This document shows, in pieces, positions 6,974 to 14,763 of a stretch of 22,753 bases of DNA. The stretch's first letter is position 1. Every line of letters begins with the position of its first letter. The notes below the pieces were generated by a model. That model did no database searches, was not told the origin of the DNA, and saw only the letters and a list, made by a program, of their open reading frames with translations. Source of the stretch: CAZCAQ01 sp964563965 (GTDB lineage: Bacteria > Patescibacteriota > WWE3 > UBA101185 > UBA10185); contig CAZLZI010000010.1 of NCBI GenBank assembly GCA_964563965.1, positions 1-22,753 of the forward strand, written 5' to 3'. The translations under genes were made by a program, and so were the position numbers.

Positions 6974-9900
6974 ATGAGATATGTATCTACAAGTAGAAAA
7001 AATCTTTTTCCATTACCAAATTTATCCCGTGTGCAACTTGATTCTTATGAATGGTTTTTAACAGAAGGTATATCAGAAATACTCGAGGAGTTGGGGACTA
7101 TCGAAGACTATAGTGGAAAAGGCTGGGTTTTAAAACTAACCAATTCGAAAGTAGATAAGCCAAATATAACAGAAGAAGAGGCTATTAGATCCGGAAGAAC
7201 ATATGACGCTCCGTGGTATTTGACAGCAACAATTTCAGACCCAATTACAAAGAAGGACAAGTCTCAAAACATATACATGGGAGATATACCCCTTATAACC
7301 AATAAGGGGACTTTTATTATTAATGGAGTATCAAGAGTAGTCGTTAATCAATTAGTAAGATCCGAAGGTGTTCTCTTTACAGGTTCTCCATCCCCGACAA
7401 CAGGCAAGATGCTAGGTGGGGCGAAGATTCTTCCTAAAAATGGTGTTTGGCTAGAGATTGAAACTTCACGCAGTGGCGCTATTAGCGTAAAGATAGACCG
7501 CAGACGTAAAATTGCTTTGACAACACTGTTAAGAGTGTTTGGCCTAGAAACAGATGAAGACATTTTAAAAACATTTGAACATGTAGATACCGATCCTGAA
7601 ATGAGCTACATAGGTGCAACTCTTGCAAAAGATCCTGCATCTACAAGACAAGAAGCAGCAATCGAAATCTATAGAAAAGTTCGACCAGGTGAACCTTTGA
7701 TACTTGAAAATGCCGAAGCATTAGTAGAGGCAACTTTTTTTAATAAGCGCAGATACAGTCTTGGGAAAGTAGGAAGATTTAAAACAAATATAACTCTTGG
7801 ACTTGATTTCCCTAATGAACCGAAACATCGATTACTTCAATTAGAGGATATAGTTAGAATTGTAGAAGAGGTTATTAAACTAAATAACGGACAAAGAACT
7901 GTGAGTGATGTTGATAATCTAGGAAACAGAAGAGTAAAACGAGTTGGAGAACTTCTTCAAAATGAAATAAGAGTCGGGTTTTTACAAATGGAAAAGAATG
8001 TTAAAGAAAGAATGAGTTTACAACCACGAGAAGAACTCCCAACTCCTAATATCTTAATATCTCCAAGAGCAGTGGCATCAAAAGTACATAGCTTTTTTGC
8101 TTCAGGCCAATTATCTCAATTTTTAGACCAACAAAACCCACTTACTTCTCTGGATCACTTGAGAAGAATGTCTGTCCTTGGAAAAGGTGGTCTTACTAAA
8201 GAAAGAGCAAGTATGGCAGTTAGAGACGTACACTACACTCACTTTGGTAGAGTATGTCCCGTAAGAACTCCTGAAGGACAGAGCATTGGACTTATTACAT
8301 ATCTTGCTATGTACGCCTATGTTAATGAATTCGGCTTTTTAGAAACCCCATATGTTAAATTGTTAAAAGAAGCTGATGGCAGAATTAAGATTACCGATGA
8401 GGTTACATACCTTCCAGCATACGAAGAAGATAAACACAATATAACTGATCGATCTGTTACAGTAGATGACAATGGGTATATCACACAGACACAAGTTCCA
8501 TTACGTAGAGGCTCAAATTACTCACTAGGAAGTGTTACTGAAGCAGAATACATCGAACTAGTTCCGATGCAGGTTGTTGGTATTTCAGCTGGTCTTATTC
8601 CTTTCTTATCTCACGATGACGTTAACAGATCGCTTGTTGCAACCCAGCAAATGTCCCAAGCAGTTCCTTTAGTTAAAGCAGAATCTCCAATAGTTGGAAC
8701 AGGTGTAGAGGATGTAATTGCACAAAATACAGGCTACATAATTGCAGCAGAACATGACGGTGTTGTGGAGTATGCTGATTCAAATAAAATCATTGTAGAT
8801 TACGCAAAAATAGGCAAAGTAACTCACAAAGTTCACAAGTTTGAACAATCAAACCAAGATACAAGCATAAACCAAAAGGTTGTTGTCTCAAGTGGTCAAA
8901 AAGTCAAAAAAGGTGATGCGCTTGCAGAAGGTCCTTCAGTTGTAGGAGGAGAGATTTCACTTGGCACCAACTTACTTACCGCCTACATGATTTGGCAAGG
9001 GTATGAATATGAAGATGGTATTATTATTTCCGACAGATTAGTGAAAGAAGATGTTCTTACATCAATTCACATTACAGATCACAAGGTTCAAGTTCTTGAA
9101 ACTAAATTAGGGCCAGAAGAAGTTACTAGAGATATTCCAAATGTTCCAGATGATGTCTTAAGACACCTCGATGCTGACGGTACTGTTGCTGTTGGCTCCA
9201 AGGTTAAAGCAGGGGATATTTTAGTGGGTAAAGTTGCTCCAAAGGGGGACGTAGAATTATCTGCAGAAGAACGACTGTTAAGAGCAATATTTGGTGAAAA
9301 AGCAAAAGAAGTTAAAGATAACTCGCTTGTTATGCCTCATGGTGAACATGGTATTGTTATTGCAATCAAGCAAGTTGATAAGAATGATAATAATAATCTT
9401 GGTGCAGGTGTTTTACGAGAAATTACAGTTTACGTGGCACAAAGAAGAAAGATTGAAGTAGGTGACAAACTTGCAGGCCGACATGGTAACAAAGGTGTTA
9501 TTTCAAAAATAGTTCCTGCAATTGATATGCCTCATCTTGAAGACGGTACCGCAATCGATATCATCTTTTCATCAGAAGCAGTCTTAAAACGTATGAATGT
9601 AGGTCAGATCTTAGAAGCACCTTTAGGTTTTGCCGGAAGGAAGTTAAATAAGAAATATACCATCTATAACTTTGAAGGCGAACCTTATACTTATGTCCAA
9701 GCACAACTAGCTGAAGCGGGTTTACCTTTAAGTGGAAAAATGAAACTTATAGATGGTAGGTCAGGTGAATACTTTAAAGGAGATGTTGTTGTAGGTTCCA
9801 CCTATATTCTAAAGCTTTACCATATTGCAGAGGAAAAGATGCATGCCAGATCAACAGGACCCTACTCGCTTATCACACAGCAGCCGCTCGGTGGTAAGGC

Positions 9901-10171
9901 ACAATTTGGTGGTCAGAGATTTGGAGAAATGGAAGTCTGGGCACTTGAATCGTATGGTGCAAGACACGTTTTACAAGAAATTCTAACTATTAAATCTGAC
10001 GATCTGGTAGGTAGAACTCAAGCTTACAAATCTATTTTACAGGGTGAAGAAATAAAAGAATCTTCAGTTCCTGAATCATTTAAACTTTTAGTGAGAGAAA
10101 TTAATGGTTTGTGTTTAGGAATTAATCCTCTAGGCGCAACGCTGCTTACAGAGGAGGAAGCATCCGAATAG
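6974..10171 (+). CDS. rpoB: RNA polymerase beta subunit
   Basis: Catalytic subunit of RNA polymerase. At 1065 residues it is shorter than the E. coli protein (1342) and lacks the lineage-specific insertions. The rifampicin region around 377-405 is SGQLSQFLDQQNPL and then HLRRMSVLGKGGL, retaining the residues matching E. coli Gln513, Phe514, Asp516, His526, Arg529 and Ser531. Two residues of the downstream pocket differ: Gln436 and Ser437 stand for E. coli Pro567 and Asn568. The Mg/NTP-associated acidic pair is Glu680-Asp681 in YEYEDGIIIS. GDKLAGRHGNKGVIS and the C-terminal clamp contact GGKAQFGGQRFGEMEVWALE are intact. The Shine-Dalgarno AAGG is nine bases from the ATG. The gene is not preceded by rplK-A-J-L; the upstream neighbour is lepB. 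rpoC follows after 14 bases. Confidence 0.98.
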   Translation: MRYVSTSRKNLFPLPNLSRVQLDSYEWFLTEGISEILEELGTIEDYSGKGWVLKLTNSKVDKPNITEEEAIRSGRTYDAPWYLTATISDPITKKDKSQNIYMGDIPLITNKGTFIINGVSRVVVNQLVRSEGVLFTGSPSPTTGKMLGGAKILPKNGVWLEIETSRSGAISVKIDRRRKIALTTLLRVFGLETDEDILKTFEHVDTDPEMSYIGATLAKDPASTRQEAAIEIYRKVRPGEPLILENAEALVEATFFNKRRYSLGKVGRFKTNITLGLDFPNEPKHRLLQLEDIVRIVEEVIKLNNGQRTVSDVDNLGNRRVKRVGELLQNEIRVGFLQMEKNVKERMSLQPREELPTPNILISPRAVASKVHSFFASGQLSQFLDQQNPLTSLDHLRRMSVLGKGGLTKERASMAVRDVHYTHFGRVCPVRTPEGQSIGLITYLAMYAYVNEFGFLETPYVKLLKEADGRIKITDEVTYLPAYEEDKHNITDRSVTVDDNGYITQTQVPLRRGSNYSLGSVTEAEYIELVPMQVVGISAGLIPFLSHDDVNRSLVATQQMSQAVPLVKAESPIVGTGVEDVIAQNTGYIIAAEHDGVVEYADSNKIIVDYAKIGKVTHKVHKFEQSNQDTSINQKVVVSSGQKVKKGDALAEGPSVVGGEISLGTNLLTAYMIWQGYEYEDGIIISDRLVKEDVLTSIHITDHKVQVLETKLGPEEVTRDIPNVPDDVLRHLDADGTVAVGSKVKAGDILVGKVAPKGDVELSAEERLLRAIFGEKAKEVKDNSLVMPHGEHGIVIAIKQVDKNDNNNLGAGVLREITVYVAQRRKIEVGDKLAGRHGNKGVISKIVPAIDMPHLEDGTAIDIIFSSEAVLKRMNVGQILEAPLGFAGRKLNKKYTIYNFEGEPYTYVQAQLAEAGLPLSGKMKLIDGRSGEYFKGDVVVGSTYILKLYHIAEEKMHARSTGPYSLITQQPLGGKAQFGGQRFGEMEVWALESYGARHVLQEILTIKSDDLVGRTQAYKSILQGEEIKESSVPESFKLLVREINGLCLGINPLGATLLTEEEASE

Positions 10172-10185
10172 GAGAATAAAAATAT

Positions 10186-13100
10186 ATGAGAAACTTATCA
10201 GATCTTAAAGAATTTGATGCCTTACAAATTTACCTTGCATCCAATGAAGATATGCTTGGATGGTCTTATGGTGAGGTTACAAAACCAGAAACCATAAACT
10301 ATCGAACGTTCAAACCTGAACGCGATGGCCTTTTTGATGAAAGAATATTTGGACCAGTCAGTGATTATGAATGTCACTGTGGAAAATACAAGAGAATAAG
10401 ATACAAAGGTGTTATCTGCGATAAATGCGGTGTTGAAGTTACGCATTCACGAGTTAGACGTGAAAGAATGGGACATATTAAACTAGCTTCTCCTGTAGTA
10501 CATGTCTGGTTCTTCAAAGGTATTCCTTCAAACATGGCACTATTAATGGATATATCTCCGCGCAACCTTGAATCTATCATCTATTTCTCATCATTTATCG
10601 TTACGGAAATTGAGCATGCTAAAAAAGCAGAAGCTATAACCAAAGTTGAAAGAGATCTAGTAGCTGCAAAAGAAAGACTTAAAAAAGAAGTAGATAGAAG
10701 AATTGAAGAATATTCAAAAGAATATAATAAAGAAAATAAAGGCAAAGAAGGTTTTTCAAAAGAAGAAGCCGATCTTAAATTAAAACAGAGTGTTGTTAGA
10801 TTGAATGACGAATTTGCTAGACAAACCGATGAGCTTGAAAGAGGCTATAAGATTGTCCAAAAGAAAATAGAAGCCATTGATAGACTGTCAGTTCTTGCAG
10901 ACACTGAATACTATAATCTAATCGACTACATAGATCATTTCTGTAAAGTAGAAATTGGTGCTGATGCCATACTTACAGTTTTAGATTCTATGGATTTAAA
11001 TGAATTATCAACTGAATTAAGTGAGGACCTTGATAAATCCAAGGGTCAGAAAGCGCTAAAACTTTCAAAAAGACTTAAAGTTGTTGAAGGTTTTAGAAGG
11101 GCAAATATCAATCCAAACAGAATGGTATTAGACGTATTACCTGTTATACCACCGGATCTTCGACCAATGGTTCAACTTGATGGTGGAAGATTTGCAACTT
11201 CAGATTTAAATGATTTATACAGAAGAGTTATAAACAGAAATAATAGACTTAGAAGGCTCTTAGATTTAGGTGCCCCTGAAATTATAATCCGCAATGAGAA
11301 GAGAATGCTCCAAGAATCTGTGGATGCACTGTTTGACTCGACTAAACAAAGACAAAACTTAAGAAATACCAAAGGGAAAAAACAATTAAGATCTCTTGCA
11401 GATATGCTTAAAGGTAAGCAAGGCAGATTTAGACTTAACTTGCTTGGAAAAAGAGTAGACTACTCTGGTAGATCAGTTATTGTAAACGGACCTACGCTTA
11501 AACTTAATGAATGTGGCTTACCAAAAGAAATGGCTCTTGAGTTATTCAAGCCAATGGTTCTACGAGAAATTTTGGCTCGTGGCTATGCACCAAATGTAAA
11601 GAGTGCAAAGTTTGTTCTCGAAGCAAGAGGACCAGAGATTTGGGCAATACTCGAAGAAGTTGTCAAAGGACATCCAGTATTACTTAATAGGCAACCTACA
11701 TTGTGGAGACTTGGTATCCAAGCATTCTACCCCAAACTTATTGAAGGTAATGCGGTGCAATTAACACTTGTAGTTACAGGTGGATATAACGCTGACTTTG
11801 ATGGTGACCAGATGTCTATCCATGTACCTCTGTCAACCAAAGCTGTTGAAGAAGCTAAAAGGGTTATGATATCCACTGAAAATTTGCTTAAACCATCTGA
11901 TGGCTCCATGATTGCAGCTCCTTCAAAGATTATGATTTTTGGTCTTTACTACATGACTGTTCTAAATGAAGAACACCCAATGCCAAAACGAGTCTTTGCA
12001 AATACTGACGAGGTGCTATATGCATTAGAAGGTGAAAAATCTATCTCCTTAAGGCAACTACTTAAAGTTAGAATGAATGGTGAGCTAGTTGAAACAACCG
12101 CAGGGAGAATTATTTTCAATAAGATTTTACCAACTAGCTTCGAATATATAAACAGTCCTATTACAAAAACTGATATTGGTAAGATTTTAGCAAGAGCCCT
12201 CGATCTGGAAGATAAAGAAGTAGTGGTCAATCTTATAGATGATATAAAAGAACTTGGGTTAAATTATGGAACAATTTCAGGGCACTCTGTCTCACTAAGT
12301 GACTTTGAAGTTCCTACAAGTCTTGATGCTCTTGTAGATGAAGGTAAACAAGCTGTTGCAGAAATTGATAAAAACTATAAGCGTGGTCTTATTACCCAAA
12401 AAGAATCTTCAAGATCAAAACAAGATGTGTGGATTAAGGTAACTTCTGATGTAGGGAAATTAGCTTGGGAAGCACTCGATGAAAAGAACCCAATTAAGGT
12501 TTTAATGAAATCCAAAGCAACTAGAGCAGATACCGATCAGTTAAAGCAGATTGCAGGTATAAAAGGTTTGATTTCTGATCCTACCGGGAAAGTTGTAGAA
12601 CTGCCAATTCTTGGTAACTATAAACTTGGTCTTTCAGGGTTAGAATACTTTATTGGATCAAGAGGAGCTAGAAAAGGACTTGTAGATAAAGGGTTAAAAA
12701 CTGCTGATGCAGGTTATCTAACCCGAAGACTTGCAGATGTTGCTCAAGAGATATTAGTCAGAGAAGATGACTGTGGAACTACCGAAGGTAGAGAAGTTAA
12801 AGTCGGTGAAGGTACACTCATTGATCCATTTAAAACAAGATATGCAGGTAGATTTCTTGCTGACGATGCAAAGAAAGATAGTAAGGTTCTCTTTAAGAGA
12901 AATACATTCTTATCAAGCAGTGTATTAGATGAAATCGAAAAAGCAGGTATCGAAACTATAATCATTAGAACACCACTAGAGTGTAAAACGACTCGAGGAG
13001 TTTGTTCCCATTGTTATGGCACTGACTTAATGACACGTAAGCCTGTAGAGATTGGTATGGCAGTTGGTATTTCTGCAGCTCAATCAATTGGTGAGCCTGG

Positions 13101-13860
13101 AACACAGCTAACCATGAGAACCTTCCACACTGGTGGTATTGTTGGTAAAGATATTACACAAGGGTTACCACGTGTTGAAGAACTGTTTGAAGCTAGAAAT
13201 CCAAAAAATATAGCAATTATGGCCGAGATTTCCGGTACTGTTAAGCTTTCAATTTCAGGTGACGAACGCAAAGTAGCAATTGTTGCTGAAGATAAAGTTC
13301 AAGATCAACAATTCGTAGAATATGTAGTTGATCCATCTCTTGAAATAATTGTAGAAGACGGTGTATATGTTGAAAAAGGCGATAAGCTAACATCTGGTAA
13401 TCTTGATCTCACAGAACTTCTTAGAACAGTAGGTATTGCTGGCACTAAGAAATATATTGTAAACGAAGTACAAGGAGTTTACGCATCACAGGGTGTTTCC
13501 ATAAACGACAAGCATATTGAGGTTATCGTTAAACAAATGTTTAATATTGTTAGAATTGAGAATTCCGGCGATACTGAGTTCTTAGCTGGAGAAATAGTAA
13601 CCAGAGCAAAATTTGAGGAAGTGAATGAAGAAGTACTTGCGGTAGGCGGCGAACCTGCAGAAGCCAAGGTTACGCTTCTTGGTATAACCAAAGCGTCACT
13701 TAAGACTGATAGCTTTTTGGCAGCAGCATCCTTTATTCAGACATCTCAAGTATTGACCGAAGCAGCAGCCTCTGGTAAGGTAGATAAGCTTTTAGGTCTT
13801 AAGGAAAACGTCATAATTGGTAGACTGATTCCTACAGGAACAGAAGCAAGGATAGAATAA
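10186..13860 (+). CDS. rpoC: RNA polymerase beta' subunit
   Basis: Catalytic subunit that holds the active-site Mg ion. The 1224 residues include the N-terminal zinc ribbon with Cys63, Cys65, Cys78 and Cys81, a long charged coiled-coil stretch (about 145-230), and the active-site loop NADFDGDQM at 535-543 with metal ligands Asp537, Asp539 and Asp541. The second zinc site is formed by the Cys of EDDCGTTEG with those of CKTTRGVCSHCYG. The bridge-helix/trigger-loop region is GIVGKDITQGLPRVEELFEAR. The start is supported by AGGAG at 10170-10174, overlapping the rpoB stop, 11 bases from the ATG. The gene is contiguous with rpsL (TAA-C-ATG), so the rpo and str genes form one transcription unit here. 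Confidence 0.98.
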   Translation: MRNLSDLKEFDALQIYLASNEDMLGWSYGEVTKPETINYRTFKPERDGLFDERIFGPVSDYECHCGKYKRIRYKGVICDKCGVEVTHSRVRRERMGHIKLASPVVHVWFFKGIPSNMALLMDISPRNLESIIYFSSFIVTEIEHAKKAEAITKVERDLVAAKERLKKEVDRRIEEYSKEYNKENKGKEGFSKEEADLKLKQSVVRLNDEFARQTDELERGYKIVQKKIEAIDRLSVLADTEYYNLIDYIDHFCKVEIGADAILTVLDSMDLNELSTELSEDLDKSKGQKALKLSKRLKVVEGFRRANINPNRMVLDVLPVIPPDLRPMVQLDGGRFATSDLNDLYRRVINRNNRLRRLLDLGAPEIIIRNEKRMLQESVDALFDSTKQRQNLRNTKGKKQLRSLADMLKGKQGRFRLNLLGKRVDYSGRSVIVNGPTLKLNECGLPKEMALELFKPMVLREILARGYAPNVKSAKFVLEARGPEIWAILEEVVKGHPVLLNRQPTLWRLGIQAFYPKLIEGNAVQLTLVVTGGYNADFDGDQMSIHVPLSTKAVEEAKRVMISTENLLKPSDGSMIAAPSKIMIFGLYYMTVLNEEHPMPKRVFANTDEVLYALEGEKSISLRQLLKVRMNGELVETTAGRIIFNKILPTSFEYINSPITKTDIGKILARALDLEDKEVVVNLIDDIKELGLNYGTISGHSVSLSDFEVPTSLDALVDEGKQAVAEIDKNYKRGLITQKESSRSKQDVWIKVTSDVGKLAWEALDEKNPIKVLMKSKATRADTDQLKQIAGIKGLISDPTGKVVELPILGNYKLGLSGLEYFIGSRGARKGLVDKGLKTADAGYLTRRLADVAQEILVREDDCGTTEGREVKVGEGTLIDPFKTRYAGRFLADDAKKDSKVLFKRNTFLSSSVLDEIEKAGIETIIIRTPLECKTTRGVCSHCYGTDLMTRKPVEIGMAVGISAAQSIGEPGTQLTMRTFHTGGIVGKDITQGLPRVEELFEARNPKNIAIMAEISGTVKLSISGDERKVAIVAEDKVQDQQFVEYVVDPSLEIIVEDGVYVEKGDKLTSGNLDLTELLRTVGIAGTKKYIVNEVQGVYASQGVSINDKHIEVIVKQMFNIVRIENSGDTEFLAGEIVTRAKFEEVNEEVLAVGGEPAEAKVTLLGITKASLKTDSFLAAASFIQTSQVLTEAAASGKVDKLLGLKENVIIGRLIPTGTEARIE

Positions 13861-13861
13861 C

Positions 13862-14287
13862 ATGCCAACAATAAACCAATTACTTAGAGTAAAAAGAAAA
13901 TCAAAAGGTGCTAAGAAAAAGAATAAGGCTTTGTCCTTTTCATTCAACACCTTAAATAGAAGACCTGTTCAGAAGAAAGCACCTTATAAAAGAGGTGTTT
14001 GCTTAGTGGTTAAAACACAGACTCCACGAAAGCCAAACTCAGCACTTAGAAAAGTAGCAAGAGTTAGGTTGTCAAATGGCTCTGAAATAACCGCATACAT
14101 TCCGGGTGAAGGCCACAGATTACAAGAACACTCTGTAGTTTTAGTACGAGGGGGTAGAGTAAAAGACCTTCCTGGTATAAAATATACAATTGTACGTGGT
14201 AAGTACGATCTTGGTGGAGTTGAGAAAAGAAAGACTTCGAGATCGATCTATGGTACAAAAAAAGAAGGAGCAGCAAAAGCTAAATAA
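13862..14287 (+). CDS. rpsL: 30S ribosomal protein S12 (uS12)
   Basis: S12 sits at the decoding centre and shapes accuracy of tRNA selection. It is recognised by MPTINQLLR at the start, KPNSALRKVARVRLSNG, GEGHRLQEHSVVLVRGGRVKDLPG and the basic C-terminus. The length is 141 residues against about 124 in E. coli; the excess is mainly a 13-residue insertion between Ala23-Leu24 and the RGVC stretch (44-47). Arg56 (codon CGA at 14027-14029) occupies the position of E. coli Lys43, the classical streptomycin-resistance site; the second resistance-site lysine (RVKDLPG) is kept. There is no Shine-Dalgarno; the start lies one base after the rpoC stop and is probably translationally coupled. Confidence 0.97.
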   Translation: MPTINQLLRVKRKSKGAKKKNKALSFSFNTLNRRPVQKKAPYKRGVCLVVKTQTPRKPNSALRKVARVRLSNGSEITAYIPGEGHRLQEHSVVLVRGGRVKDLPGIKYTIVRGKYDLGGVEKRKTSRSIYGTKKEGAAKAK

Positions 14288-14289
14288 AC

Positions 14290-14754
14290 ATGAGATCACA
14301 AAGAGCAAAAAAAAGAATAATACAACCAGATACACTATATAAATCAAAACTTATTGCCCGCATGATTAATATACTCATGTACGATGGCAAAAAATCTACA
14401 GCAGAGACAATAGTCTATTCAGTCCTTGATAGATTATCTGAAGATAGAAAAGAAGCATTGAAAAAGTTTGAGGATGCCATCAAGAATATAATGCCAAAAC
14501 AAGAGGTACGTTCCAGAAGAGTTGGTGGGGCTACTTATCAGGTTCCAATGCCAGTGAAGCATGAAAGATCTGAAGCTCTTGCAATCAGATGGTTAATTGC
14601 TGCTGCTCGTGCAAAAAACGGCAAAGACATGATTGAAAGATTATTTAAAGAAGTTAGCGATGCTCATGAAGGTGTAGGTTCTGCAATCAAAACAAGAGAC
14701 GATACACATAAAATGGCCGAGTCTAATAAAGCGTTTTCACACTTTAGGTTTTAA
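14290..14754 (+). CDS. rpsG: 30S ribosomal protein S7 (uS7)
   Basis: Primary binder of the 3' major domain of 16S rRNA; it nucleates the small-subunit head and lies near the E site. The 154 residues show the family signature LMYDGKKSTAETIVY, the beta-hairpin region VRSRRVGGATYQVPMPV, and AIRWLIAAAR followed by a helical C-terminus ending SNKAFSHFRF. The start is two bases after the rpsL stop (TAA-AC-ATG) without a Shine-Dalgarno, implying coupling. In E. coli S7 represses the str operon by binding the rpsL-rpsG spacer; the two-base spacer here leaves no room for that site, so that form of control is unlikely. Confidence 0.97.
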   Translation: MRSQRAKKRIIQPDTLYKSKLIARMINILMYDGKKSTAETIVYSVLDRLSEDRKEALKKFEDAIKNIMPKQEVRSRRVGGATYQVPMPVKHERSEALAIRWLIAAARAKNGKDMIERLFKEVSDAHEGVGSAIKTRDDTHKMAESNKAFSHFRF

Positions 14755-14763
14755 GGTAATACT

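Noticed and set aside
14141..14347. Hydrophobic - strand reading frame opposite the rpsL/rpsG junction, resembling a small membrane protein
   Set aside because: Its Phe/Leu runs are simply the complement of lysine-rich AAA/AAG codons of S12; there is no promoter or Shine-Dalgarno.
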